Positions 1 through 7,790 are shown, counted from the first letter of the stretch. The stretch is 24,610 bases of DNA from JBAXLO01 sp037134755 (GCA_037134755.1 JBAXLO010000051.1:1-24610), one strand, 5' to 3'. Notes: generated by a model not told the origin, from the sequence alone. Numbers and translations: made by a program.

Positions 1-194
1 AAAATTTTGAGGTCTATCGATAATTTTTTACCTTTAACTATACCAGATTCTTCGAGCTTCTTGATACGTACGTGTATGGTACCGCCAGATACGAAAAGCT
101 TCTTACCCAGGTCGGCGTAAGAAATCTCTGCATCTTCCATCATTTCCTGAATAATTTGCAGGTCCAATTTGTCTAAGTTCAATTTGGGTGTCAT
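1..194 (-). CDS. Lrp/AsnC family transcriptional regulator, N-terminal part (runs off the left edge)
   Basis: Only about 64 codons of the 5' end are in the window; the gene continues beyond base 1. The ATG is at 194-192 and the protein begins MTPKLNLDKLDLQIIQEMME. Residues 6-60 form the AsnC-type helix-turn-helix: a first helix LDKLDLQIIQEM, then ISYADLGKKLFVS, then a recognition helix around GGTIHVRIKKLEESGIVKG. Family members bind DNA as dimers or octamers and sense amino acids through a C-terminal RAM domain, which is not visible here. The upstream region holds a 14-base direct repeat that could be an autoregulatory operator. The class is clear; the specific effector cannot be told. Confidence 0.9.
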   Translation of the reverse strand, partial: MTPKLNLDKLDLQIIQEMMEDAEISYADLGKKLFVSGGTIHVRIKKLEESGIVKGKKLSIDLKI

Positions 195-208
195 AATGAT
201 GCGTAATT

Positions 209-253
209 TTAAATATTATCTAATAATTAAAGCAATATATTAAATATTATCTA
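209..253. repeat. Direct repeat upstream of the Lrp/AsnC gene
   Basis: TTAAATATTATCTA occurs exactly at 209-222 and again at 240-253, on the same strand and 31 bases apart, about three helical turns. It lies 15-60 bases upstream of the regulator's start codon. Many Lrp/AsnC proteins repress their own gene by binding phased AT-rich sites, so an operator is a reasonable inference, but the sequence is AT-rich and no binding data exist. Confidence 0.5.
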
Positions 254-278
254 TACTTTATAAATTTTCATTAAATTA

Positions 279-311
279 TTTGTAAAAATGGGATGAACGG
301 TTATATATTTG
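279..311 (+). promoter_or_regulatory. Bacteroidota-type promoter for the tRNA-like RNA
   Basis: A TTTG box at 279-282 is followed after 21 bases by TATATTTG at 304-311. This matches the Bacteroidota primary sigma consensus (-33 TTTG, -7 TAnnTTTG, spacer 19-21). Transcription would begin near 317-320, about 24 bases before the tRNA-like acceptor stem. The region is also the upstream region of the divergent Lrp/AsnC gene. Confidence 0.65.
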
Positions 312-341
312 TCTTCCAAACAAAGAAATAGTTCTTTACAC

Positions 342-513
342 TGTGGGGTGATGAAATTTTTGGCAGACATGCCCTCTTGTCTCGGGGGTGAAGATCACAG
401 GATAAACGTAGCATAGAGCCGCAAGGGTAGCAATACTTGAGCGACCAGGGTCGACCACTGAACTTTGTACTATGGCTAACTGCTTCGTGGAGGTTCGATC
501 CCTCCCCCTACAG
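342..513 (+). ncRNA. tRNA-like RNA with a ~100-nt variable region
   Basis: All four tRNA arms can be drawn. The acceptor TGTGGGG (342-348) pairs with CCCTACA (506-512) with one G-U. The D stem is ATG/CAT (351-353/368-370) around a loop containing GG. The anticodon stem is CCCTC/GGGGG (372-376/384-388) around TTGTCTC, giving a nominal GTC anticodon. The T arm GGAGG/CCTCC (489-493/501-505) has loop TTCGATC. G513 is the discriminator position and no CCA is encoded. The D-arm region resembles tRNA-Leu/Ser (class II). Between anticodon and T arms lie 100 nt (389-488) that can fold into their own domain: GTAGCATAG (408-416) with CTATGGCTAAC (470-480), CC-GCAA-GG, and a hairpin at 442-453. No tmRNA tag frame is seen. 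It may be a tRNA with an insertion, a tRNA-derived regulatory RNA, or a decayed tRNA. Confidence 0.6.
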
Positions 514-517
514 CACT

Positions 518-563
518 AAAAATCTCCTATTAGATTGAATTTCAATTTGATAGGAGATTTTTT
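518..563 (+). terminator. Intrinsic terminator of the tRNA-like RNA
   Basis: AAAAATCTCCTAT (518-530) pairs with ATAGGAGATTTTT (550-562), and an inner ATTGA/TCAAT helix extends the stem. A T-run follows directly. It lies just downstream of the tRNA-like element on the same strand, which defines a transcript of roughly 245 nt. Confidence 0.85.
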
Positions 564-585
564 ATTTTAATTAGTTTCACTAATG

Positions 586-603
586 GTTTCACTACAATAA
601 TTT
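586..603. repeat. Left copy of an imperfect 18-base direct repeat
   Basis: GTTTCACTACAATAATTT here matches GTTTCACTAAAATAATTT at 2111-2128 in 17 of 18 bases. A further partial copy, GTTTCACTAAT, is at 574-584. The pair brackets the reductase gene and the coaBC fragment and lies just downstream of the tRNA-like element. It could mark the ends of an inserted or duplicated segment. Confidence 0.5.
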
Positions 604-749
604 AAATAACAAATTAAGTTAATGACTTGACCGCCTAGTGAAAACGTAGAGGAAATAAATCAAATAAGTATAAACCGAAATCTAGAGCAACAGAGGAATA
701 ACTTAATTGCCAAACTAATTTTGTGTAAGCAGTTCTTTGTGTTCTTATT

Positions 750-1733
750 TTAATTTTCGTTTATACAAAATAACACTTTCCCATTAGTAGTTGTCTTGCT
801 TTTTTCAATCGCAGTTTTGAACTCTGTCAATGAAAACCTACAACTAACATCCATCTTAAAATTGTCACTGCTAAGTTGTTTTATTATTTGCTCCCAAATT
901 GTTTTTAGTTCTTCTTTGGGTTGGTTGGCAATCCAATTATCGATACCAAATCCTACGATATTAATGAGTTTAAATACTACAGTTGAATTATGATAGCTAA
1001 CAATTTCATTACTCAAAATTCCGTAACAAATGACTTTCCCATTTGCAGAAAGGCAAGGAATTATCTTTGATGCTAATTCGCCACCAACTGCATCAAAAAA
1101 ACATTTTAAAACTTCATTGTTGATGTTTGTCACTATGTAATTTTTAATTTCATTAATGTTTGTGTCGGTAATTACTAAATTAGCTCCTAATAATTTCAAT
1201 TTACCGATTTGATGATTTTCTCTAACAACCACAATTGTTTTAATACCTTTTTGTTTAGCAAACTGAATAATCAATTTGCTAACCGCAGAAGTTCCTGCAC
1301 TTAAGATTATCCATTCGCCAGACTTAGCTTCACTTTGTTCTAATAAAGCCCACGCAGTAAGTGGATTTAATGATAATTGTGCAGCCTTGTCAATTGGGAA
1401 GTTAGTAGGAAGCAAAATCAATTTTTCTTTAGGAATGTTTACTCGTTCTGCCCAAACATTTTTGTATCTAAATGCAACGAGTGAGCCAACAGGAAATTCA
1501 TTGTCACCATTATTTTCTATAATGAAACCGCAGCCTTCAAAACCAGCAATTTGCGGGAAGGACGGTGTCAAACGATATTGCTTTTCAATAAACATAAAGT
1601 CATTGGGGTTTATTGGGCTAGCGATTGTCTTAATAGCAACTTCATTATGCTGTAAGGTTGTATAATTTATGCTTTGAAATTTTAAGACTTCTTCTGCTTT
1701 TCCTTTCTCGTTAAATACTAATGCCTTCATCAT
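750..1733 (-). CDS. Medium-chain dehydrogenase/reductase, 2-enoyl thioester reductase-like
   Basis: A 327-residue cytosolic MDR-family oxidoreductase expected to use NAD(P)H. An N-terminal GroES-like domain carries SPINPNDFMFIEKQY at about residues 39-53. The middle shows QLSLNPLTAWALL and a Rossmann-type segment IILSAGTSAVSKLIIQFAKQ followed by TIVVVRE. The pattern NP-x-D, then NPxTA, then VVR resembles mitochondrial/bacterial enoyl thioester reductases (Etr1/MECR). No catalytic or structural zinc cysteine cluster is visible, consistent with that branch. Two methionines begin the ORF, so the start could be one codon later. Its only close neighbour is a broken coaBC tail ending 18 bases upstream of its ATG. 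The family is confident; the substrate is not. Confidence 0.85.
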   Translation of the reverse strand: MMKALVFNEKGKAEEVLKFQSINYTTLQHNEVAIKTIASPINPNDFMFIEKQYRLTPSFPQIAGFEGCGFIIENNGDNEFPVGSLVAFRYKNVWAERVNIPKEKLILLPTNFPIDKAAQLSLNPLTAWALLEQSEAKSGEWIILSAGTSAVSKLIIQFAKQKGIKTIVVVRENHQIGKLKLLGANLVITDTNINEIKNYIVTNINNEVLKCFFDAVGGELASKIIPCLSANGKVICYGILSNEIVSYHNSTVVFKLINIVGFGIDNWIANQPKEELKTIWEQIIKQLSSDNFKMDVSCRFSLTEFKTAIEKSKTTTNGKVLFCINEN

Positions 1734-1750
1734 TTTGGGTTTAAATATTT

Positions 1751-2117
1751 TTATTTTAGTAAATGACTAATTACGAAGTCTTCGATATTTTCAGCAACTT
1801 CTTTTTTCGATTTTAATTCAAACGAGATTGTCTCGGTTAAATTTAGAATACTTATTTTATTTGTGTCTTTTTCAAAAAACTGCACCTTTATAATTTAAAG
1901 AGTTAAGTATGATACAATCCACATTTTTTTCAATTAGTTTTTTTGTAGCATTTTTAGTCTCATTCTCAGTCTCCAATGCGACGCCTGCAATAAACTGACC
2001 CTCTCTTTTATAGGCACTTAAATATTTTAAAATGTCTTTTGTTTTTGTTAGCGTCAGGTCAAATATTATATCTTTTTTTAAAAATTTTTTGATCTGCCAC
2101 ATTTTACGGAGTTTCAC
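1751..2117 (-). pseudogene. coaBC: coaBC 3' fragment, truncated and frameshifted
   Basis: This is the C-terminal end of the bifunctional phosphopantothenoylcysteine decarboxylase/phosphopantothenate-cysteine ligase. The segment TKTKDILKYL, then AGVALETENE, then CIILNSLNYKGA is the hallmark end of the CoaB domain. An extra base in the T-run after GCAG causes a stop near 1872-1874. In the shifted frame the family's usual tail continues (FEKDTNKISILN, ending SHLLK) to a TAA at 1751-1753. CoaBC similarity begins only near base 2090; the preceding VKLRKMWQI part is unlike CoaBC and overlaps the right-hand direct repeat. The fragment has lost about three quarters of the gene and cannot make CoaBC, so a functional copy should exist elsewhere in the genome. 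Confidence 0.8.
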
Positions 2118-2128
2118 TAAAATAATTT
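2111..2128. repeat. Right copy of an imperfect 18-base direct repeat
   Basis: GTTTCACTAAAATAATTT differs at one base from the copy at 586-603. It lies about 20 bases outside the point where CoaBC similarity stops, so it coincides with the truncation junction. Confidence 0.5.
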
Positions 2129-2433
2129 CTCACGAATTATGGAGACGATTTACACTCCTTTTAATTCACGCTAATAAGTATAATAATAAAAATTTCAGAC
2201 AGGTTAGCTTAATAAGTATTTTATGATTTCTTTTAGATTTAATACTTTCTCAGAAACTTTTTACCAAATGAAGAATAGCAATTTCTCTGGAAATATTTTT
2301 AATAATTAGAAAGTCCTTCAAAAATAACTTCACTCATAAGGGGTTAATATCACCCCATTTTTAAAATGAATAAACCGAAATAAATTAATATACTAAAATG
2401 ATTCTTAAACAATTCATTGAACCACATATTATT
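2118..2433. other. Intergenic stretch without a recognisable gene
   Basis: About 316 bases. It holds the right direct-repeat copy and a small GC-containing hairpin, GGGGT/ACCCC at 2340-2356, followed on the plus strand by ATTTTT, a weak terminator candidate. TAAACCGAAAT at 2371-2381 repeats a sequence at 671-681. The segment next to the repeat (about 2129-2153) might be the edge of a lost insertion element, but no transposase is visible. Confidence 0.4.
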
Positions 2434-2811
2434 TTAGAGTGAGTGTATTTTCCAGAAAGGCATGTATTCATGCCAATCTAAAAATAATGAGAAAAAAATA
2501 TGTACGATTGGTGCTGACAAAAAACTCAATATCAAATAAATGCCAATACTCTTAGGGTTTAATTTTAAAATAACAGGAGGCATTAGTACATTTATTAACA
2601 TAGGAATTGGATAATAAATCCACCAAGGCAACCCAAAATTCGCACCAAATTTTCCAAATAGCATCCCAACAAAAACACATAGTATTGAAAGTAGTATGAT
2701 ACTATTAATTCTTTTAATGAGCTCATGTTTCCCAATAACGATTAATATTACTATATAGAATAAAATAAAAGAGGCAAAAATCATGATAGGAAAATGCCAT
2801 ATTGTACTCAT
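2434..2811 (-). CDS. Small integral membrane protein of unknown function
   Basis: A 125-residue protein that I do not recognise. Four hydrophobic segments can be seen: about 7-26, 37-56, 65-82 and 91-110. Between them are short charged loops such as GKHELIKR, which is likely cytoplasmic by the positive-inside rule. The tail after the last segment is aromatic (LDWHEYMPFW). No signal peptidase or lipobox motif is present. It stands alone, with about 180 bases to the upstream racemase gene and over 300 bases downstream. No function is proposed. Confidence 0.65.
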   Translation of the reverse strand: MSTIWHFPIMIFASFILFYIVILIVIGKHELIKRINSIILLSILCVFVGMLFGKFGANFGLPWWIYYPIPMLINVLMPPVILKLNPKSIGIYLILSFLSAPIVHIFFSLFLDWHEYMPFWKIHSL

Positions 2812-2995
2812 AAATTGATTGGTATATTATATTTAATAATAAAAATAGATCTGAAATACAAAAAACTCAACCCAAAAAAATAAAATTCACAATACAAAAT
2901 TTCTTCTTTCCAAAATTTTTTTTACCATTAAAAAAAAGCCAATAAATGAAAGATGAGAATAAAATACATTTTCTATTTTCCTTCATATTGAAACA

Positions 2996-3676
2996 TTAAG
3001 AAATTGCATATTCAATAATTGCTTGAGCATGAATTTTTGTTGTGTCAAATATTGGTATTGTAAAATCTTTCTGGCTAATCAGCAATGGAATTTCAGTACA
3101 ACCTAATATTATACATTCAGCACCGGATTCAACTAATTCTTTAATTATAACAGCATAATTAGTTTTTGTTTTAGCATTTATAAGCCCAAAGCTTAACTCT
3201 TCCGTTAGGGTTTGTTGAATATAATCACGTGTTTCTTGTTTTTCCGGTATCAAAACTTCAAGACCATATTCTTCAAGTTTATTAATATAAAAATCCATTT
3301 CCATAGTGAACTTAGTTCCTAACAAGCCGACTTTACGAAAGCCCATCATTTTCACGACTTTTGCAGTTTCAATACCAATGTGTATTATAGGCAATTTTAT
3401 GGTCTCTTGAAGTTTTTCGGCAAAAAGATGGGCCGTATTTGCACATAAAACAATTGTATCAACACCGCTGTTTTTTAATGTTTTGCAAGCATTCAGTAAA
3501 AGTTCAAATGAGTTCTTCCACCCATTTGATTGAATGTCGCCAAAGTTTAGCGAATAGATAATACACTCTGCAAAATGCAGCCCCCCCAATTTTATATTTA
3601 TTCCTTCATTAATAAATTTATAATAGTCCATTGTTGATACCCAACTTATACCGCCTACTAATCCAATTTTTTTCAT
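2996..3676 (-). CDS. Aspartate/glutamate racemase family protein
   Basis: A 226-residue, cofactor-independent amino-acid racemase of the RacX/YgeA type, expected in the cytosol. The N-terminus MKKIGLVGGISWVSTMDYY is characteristic. Both catalytic cysteines are present: Cys78 in VLCANTAH and Cys193 in ILGCTEIPLL. These are the residues that remove and return the alpha proton from opposite faces. Length is normal for the family. Members racemise aspartate, glutamate or other amino acids, and D-amino acids can feed peptidoglycan remodelling or signalling. Substrate specificity cannot be read from the sequence. The gene appears to be transcribed alone. Confidence 0.9.
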   Translation of the reverse strand: MKKIGLVGGISWVSTMDYYKFINEGINIKLGGLHFAECIIYSLNFGDIQSNGWKNSFELLLNACKTLKNSGVDTIVLCANTAHLFAEKLQETIKLPIIHIGIETAKVVKMMGFRKVGLLGTKFTMEMDFYINKLEEYGLEVLIPEKQETRDYIQQTLTEELSFGLINAKTKTNYAVIIKELVESGAECIILGCTEIPLLISQKDFTIPIFDTTKIHAQAIIEYAIS

Positions 3677-3898
3677 AAATATTTAATTAATTTTTCTTGT
3701 ACATTACTACTGAATATTATAAAAGATTTAACTCTTATTCATTTTTGAGATAGTAGCCGAATCCGGTTTTTTAAAGTGTTCATTTGCTCAAGATATCAAA
3801 TAAAGACTTGTTCCATTTAATATTAGATGATGTATATCCTTTGTCTGTTTATAGTTTATATTCCTCTTTTTTATTCCTAATCCAAAGCAATTCTTCCA

Positions 3899-4279
3899 CT
3901 ATCCTTTTATTTTCCAAGGTGGATTTAATCTGTTGACACCTGCATAGTATAAAACCAGTTGATTCCTATCAGGGTCTTTTAATCTTGCTTCTCTCCACAA
4001 CCATCTTTTGTCGTTTGGCATTTCATCAAACTTAATGTCTTTGCTTAGTAGTTCATTGACGTATTCGTCAAGATTTTCACACTCAAAATAAATATGCACG
4101 CCGTCACCTGTCGGAAGATATTCCACTTGTTGTATTGAAAATGTTGAGTTGCCTTCCCTGCATTGAAACCTTGCATAGTGAGGAAGTGCTTCAACAATAA
4201 GTTTAAGACCTACTGACTGATAAAACAGAATAGATCTTGTCAGGTTTATTGAAGGAACAGTTATCTGATTTAAGTTCAT
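3899..4279 (-). CDS. VOC (glyoxalase/bleomycin resistance) family protein
   Basis: A 126-residue single-domain vicinal-oxygen-chelate protein. It has two beta-alpha-beta-beta-beta modules: residues 1-55 (NQITVPSINLTRSILFYQ, GLKLIV) and 58-115 (DGVHIYFECENLDEYV, then LKDPDRNQLVLYY). The DPDRNQ motif is typical of the family. The first metal-ligand position, usually His or Glu in strand 1, appears to be Gln5, and the last strand has no obvious acidic ligand, so metal-dependent catalysis is uncertain. Members include glyoxalase I, dioxygenases and antibiotic-binding proteins. The specific role is unknown, and it has no operon partners. Confidence 0.85.
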   Translation of the reverse strand: MNLNQITVPSINLTRSILFYQSVGLKLIVEALPHYARFQCREGNSTFSIQQVEYLPTGDGVHIYFECENLDEYVNELLSKDIKFDEMPNDKRWLWREARLKDPDRNQLVLYYAGVNRLNPPWKIKG

Positions 4280-4482
4280 TGTTGTATTAATTGGTTTAAT
4301 GAATCCGATTAGGGTGTAAACCTTCGGTTATCTATTCGTTGGTTTTTAATTTAATCAGAAACATCAGCATTTTTTCTCACCTAATTTTTCGTAACCGACG
4401 CTAGATGTGAATTTAATTTCAAGAAACCAATATTATAAATAGTGAAATATAAAATATATTTATTTTTTTAAAATTCGTTTTA

Positions 4483-5184
4483 CTACTTTTTCGTCGACCT
4501 ATTATTTATAATTCTTTCCATCACTTCTTCTTTTTGATATTTACTAATTGGAACATGATAATTTGAAAGATGCAGGATATTTCCTTCAATAGACTGAATA
4601 GCACTTATGTTTACAAAAAATGATTTATGAGGTTGGATAAAATTTTCAGATGGTAATCTTTCAATCAATGCTTTTAAGGTAGAATGGGTGATATGCTTCT
4701 TATCAATTAGATAAATAGCAACATAGTTTTCCATTGCTTCTAAAAATAGTATTTCTGAAAAGTTTATTCTTTCTAATTTATTATCAGCCTTTATAAAAAA
4801 ATATGTTTCATTATTATTTTGTAAGCTTTTAAAATAATCAAAAGCTTTATTGGCTGCCTTTAGAAATCGAATAAACGATATTGGCTTCAATAAATAATCA
4901 AGTACATCAATTTCATATCCTTGAATAGCATACTTTTCAAAAGCTGTTGTGAAAATTACTTTTGGTGGATTAATTGCATTTTTTAAAAAATCAATTCCTG
5001 TTATATATGGCATTTCAATATCAAGAAATAATAAATCCACTTGTTGATCTTTTAAAACAGAATTGAGTTGAATAGCATCTTCGCAAATTGCAACAAGTTC
5101 TAAAAAATCAATTCGTTCTATATATCCAATAATACCTTTCCTTGCTATCGGCTCGTCATCAATAATAATGCATTTAATTTTCAT
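4483..5184 (-). CDS. LytTR-type two-component response regulator
   Basis: A 233-residue regulator. The N-terminal receiver domain (1-118) has the acidic pair Asp9/Asp10, the phospho-acceptor Asp55 in LFLDIEMP, Thr79 and Lys100 in YLLKP. A linker is followed by a LytTR DNA-binding domain (about 128-230) with ILFLEAMENYVAIYL, the HSTLKALIERLP segment and QPHKSFFVN. The gene starts 13 bases after the stop of the histidine kinase gene, so the pair is an operon and the two proteins are very likely cognate. LytTR regulators bind pairs of short direct repeats; the target promoter is not identifiable in the window. Confidence 0.95.
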   Translation of the reverse strand: MKIKCIIIDDEPIARKGIIGYIERIDFLELVAICEDAIQLNSVLKDQQVDLLFLDIEMPYITGIDFLKNAINPPKVIFTTAFEKYAIQGYEIDVLDYLLKPISFIRFLKAANKAFDYFKSLQNNNETYFFIKADNKLERINFSEILFLEAMENYVAIYLIDKKHITHSTLKALIERLPSENFIQPHKSFFVNISAIQSIEGNILHLSNYHVPISKYQKEEVMERIINNRSTKK

Positions 5185-5197
5185 ATATAATTGATGA

Positions 5198-6223
5198 TTA
5201 GTGAATATTTAATTTTAAAAATGCGGAATAATTGTTTTCGAGTTTTTGTATAACTAATTCATGCTTATGGGGGTAAAGAAGTACTAATCTACGTTGTAAG
5301 TTTTCTAATCCAATTCCATTAGGTTTGTCTGAGATGAATTTTTCAGGTATAGAATTGATTATTAGAAATTCAATTGCATCATTATTTTTTTTTGCTTCAA
5401 TTTTTATTTTATAATCTCCACCTACATATTTGAAAGCATTCTCTACTAAAGGAAGAAATAATAATGGGTAAACCCTTTGTTCATTCAAGCATGGGTCAAA
5501 ATATATCGTTAAATCTAATTTTTCAGAAGTTCTTACTTTTTGAATGTCTATGAAATTTTTAAGGTAATGAATCTCTTGATAAATTGGAACTATTATTTGT
5601 TGGTCGTAAAGTTGATATCGAAGTAATTCAGAAAATTTTTCAACCGTTTTTTTTGCTTCCTCTACATTTTCGTCCATTTGAAAATAAATAGTATTTAGGG
5701 CGTTAAACAAAAAATGAGGATGATATTGTGCTTTCAAAAATTTTAGCTCAGTCTGCAATTGATCATTACTTATTTTTTCAATTTCTATTTTCTGAAGTAC
5801 ATAATTTTTTAGATAATGATTACCACGTACCATTGAAAAATATAACATAAGATAAAGAGAAGGTATTATTAGACCAATGACATAATCCTCAACTTGCATT
5901 CCGTCATCAGTTAAAATCATTAAAGGAACTAATATTATATGTAGTATTATTAGGTTGGTTACAAAAATGATTATGAATTCAGTAGGAATATTAAACCTTT
6001 TACCAACTTCATTATTACTCGTTTCAAATTTGAAGATCAAAGAATCAATAATCCATAACTCAAAAAAGCCGAGAAATATTGTAACTACTAATTCAATAGC
6101 ATTTGTTTGCCAAGGGCGCATCCAAAATTTATTACCAAAAGTAATATCGTGAACAGCTCTTATACTTGCATAAATAAGTATACTATACAAAAGGGGGAAG
6201 ATATATCGCCAGAAATTTCTCAT
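5198..6223 (-). CDS. LytS-like membrane sensor histidine kinase
   Basis: A 341-residue kinase. Four membrane segments (about 8-24, 44-62, 82-102, 113-131) form a sensor with no obvious ligand-binding domain. A helical linker (140-165) follows, then the His_kinase domain: QYHPHFLFNALN with phospho-acceptor His170, LVENAFKY with the N-box Asn262, and NGIGLENLQRRL around Gly303 as the G-box. This is the family that pairs with LytTR regulators, and such a gene follows 13 bases downstream. The signal is not known. The ATG at 6223 gives a hydrophobic start consistent with the first membrane segment. Confidence 0.95.
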   Translation of the reverse strand: MRNFWRYIFPLLYSILIYASIRAVHDITFGNKFWMRPWQTNAIELVVTIFLGFFELWIIDSLIFKFETSNNEVGKRFNIPTEFIIIFVTNLIILHIILVPLMILTDDGMQVEDYVIGLIIPSLYLMLYFSMVRGNHYLKNYVLQKIEIEKISNDQLQTELKFLKAQYHPHFLFNALNTIYFQMDENVEEAKKTVEKFSELLRYQLYDQQIIVPIYQEIHYLKNFIDIQKVRTSEKLDLTIYFDPCLNEQRVYPLLFLPLVENAFKYVGGDYKIKIEAKKNNDAIEFLIINSIPEKFISDKPNGIGLENLQRRLVLLYPHKHELVIQKLENNYSAFLKLNIH

Positions 6224-6451
6224 ATTTTAAATTAAAAATAGATTTTGTATGCAGTTTCAAAGAATAGCACTTCATATCTTTTTCCGTAATATTTTTACTT
6301 CTTAATTTGAATTTTATCAAACCTCGTTTTTACATATTATGGTAACAAATAATTTTGACGTATGACCGATTAATGGTGGTAAAAAGTCGAATCATAAATT
6401 TTTTAGAATTTCCACTTCCATTTATCCTTATTTGTAATATCGGACATTTTA

Positions 6452-6901
6452 TTAGTTATTATCAAAAATTCTTCTATGATAATTTATTTGCCCAAGATGA
6501 TAATTTAAGTGCGTAGTTAGGTGAACAAGTGTGTATTCCATCTCAGTTGGCTTGTCCCAGATTACAACCGGGAAATCATGATCGAGCTGTTCCGTTGTTA
6601 ACTTATTCAGACCGGCTTCAACGACTAGTATTGTCTCTTCAATCCTTTTGATCAGATCCATTCTGGGGATATTTTTCAGAGAAAATTCTAAATCCCTTTT
6701 CCTGACATATCTAGTCTCAGCAAGCCCAACTCCAATATAGGCATTCAGATTACCCAAAATGTGTAAACAAAGATTTCCTGCTGAATTAGTAATACCCTTT
6801 TCAATAAGCCAAATGGTTTCTTCGTTTTGATATAATTCAATTTCATCTTTTAACTTTAAAAGATCTCTTTTGAATAATACTTTGAGTGTTTCAACTATCA
6901 T
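6452..6901 (-). CDS. DinB family protein (putative metal-dependent thiol enzyme)
   Basis: A 149-residue four-helix-bundle protein of the DinB/YfiT superfamily. The likely metal-binding histidines are His47 (LCLHILGNL) and His131/His135 (HLTTHLNYHLGQINYH). These enzymes are often bacillithiol- or other thiol-dependent S-transferases, or hydrolases, in stress resistance, but the reaction here cannot be assigned. It begins 6 bases after the PhzF gene stop and is almost surely co-transcribed with it. A second DinB-superfamily gene lies just upstream of PhzF, giving a DinB-PhzF-DinB arrangement. Confidence 0.85.
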   Translation of the reverse strand: MIVETLKVLFKRDLLKLKDEIELYQNEETIWLIEKGITNSAGNLCLHILGNLNAYIGVGLAETRYVRKRDLEFSLKNIPRMDLIKRIEETILVVEAGLNKLTTEQLDHDFPVVIWDKPTEMEYTLVHLTTHLNYHLGQINYHRRIFDNN

Positions 6902-6907
6902 AAACTT

Positions 6908-7735
6908 TCATTTTAAGTTTAAGGAATCAATTCCCATTAAAGTACCTTCAAATGTTATTACAGCTTGACTACTGATAAGCACTTTGTCATTCTGTAATTC
7001 TACAGTCATATAGCCTGTTCTGCTGGATGACTGAAATGCTTTCATCTTTGTTTTATTAATTTTTTTGGACCAATATTTTGTTAAAAAGGTTTGTACTCCT
7101 CCAGTAACAGGGTCTTCATTTGTTCCTGCCCAAGGCCAAAAATAGCGGTACTCAAAATCATACTCTTTTTTGTTTGAAGGAGCAGTAACCAATACCCCAT
7201 TAATATTTTTATATGAATTTATAAGGGCATTAAAATCCGGTCTTAACCCTTCTAAAATACTTGAGTCATCGATTTCCAAAAGAATGATTTTATTTTTCTC
7301 GCTAAAAACAGTGTTGATTACTTTCTTTAGGCCCAATGCCATTAGCATTATTAATGGTACTTTAGTCGCTATTGTTTCATAAACAGGGAATTCCATCGTA
7401 ATTTCTTCATTATGCCTTTTTACAATTAAATTTAAATTCTCAATATTAGTAAAACTGATTTCGTTACTATCTGAATCCTTAAATAGGACTTTTCCAGCTG
7501 CAAGAGTTGCATGTCCGCATAATGGAATTTCCATTTTCGGTGAAAAATATCGTATAGAGAATGAACTCTCTCCATTCAATTTCTTAATGAATGCTGTTTC
7601 AGATAGCCCTAATTCCTGGGCTATTGATAACATTGAATTTTCACTTATGTCATTCTCCAAAATGCAAACTCCTGCGGGATTACCCTTAAATTTTTCGGTA
7701 GTAAATGAATCTACTATATATGTCTTTATTTCCAT
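6908..7735 (-). CDS. PhzF family isomerase/epimerase-like protein
   Basis: A 275-residue protein with the diaminopimelate-epimerase-like fold of PhzF. Visible motifs are FKGNPAGVC (17-24), ELGLSETAFI with the conserved acid Glu46, IPLCGHATLAA (70-80), and NEDPVTGG (206-213) near the start of the C-terminal half. In many members the last motif reads DPVTGSAH; here the two residues after Gly are Gly-Val, so that His is missing. Apart from phenazine biosynthesis, most PhzF relatives have unknown substrates, and no other phenazine gene is nearby. The neighbours are DinB genes on both sides, with 6 bases to the downstream one, which suggests a small-molecule modification or stress role. Confidence 0.9.
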   Translation of the reverse strand: MEIKTYIVDSFTTEKFKGNPAGVCILENDISENSMLSIAQELGLSETAFIKKLNGESSFSIRYFSPKMEIPLCGHATLAAGKVLFKDSDSNEISFTNIENLNLIVKRHNEEITMEFPVYETIATKVPLIMLMALGLKKVINTVFSEKNKIILLEIDDSSILEGLRPDFNALINSYKNINGVLVTAPSNKKEYDFEYRYFWPWAGTNEDPVTGGVQTFLTKYWSKKINKTKMKAFQSSSRTGYMTVELQNDKVLISSQAVITFEGTLMGIDSLNLK

Positions 7736-7790
7736 CGCTTTTATTTATTAATTTTTATAAAATTTAATTTCTTCTATTAAAATGAGATTA

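Noticed and set aside
389..488. Group I or II intron in a tRNA
   Set aside because: At 100 nt it is too short for a ribozyme, no intron core sequences are visible, and it lies in the variable region rather than the anticodon loop.
342..513. tmRNA (ssrA)
   Set aside because: It has a real D stem and an anticodon stem, is too short, and contains no tag reading frame ending in Ala-Ala stop.
2340..2356. Terminator for the small membrane protein gene
   Set aside because: The T-run lies on the plus-strand side, while the gene is on the minus strand, and the stem is only five pairs.
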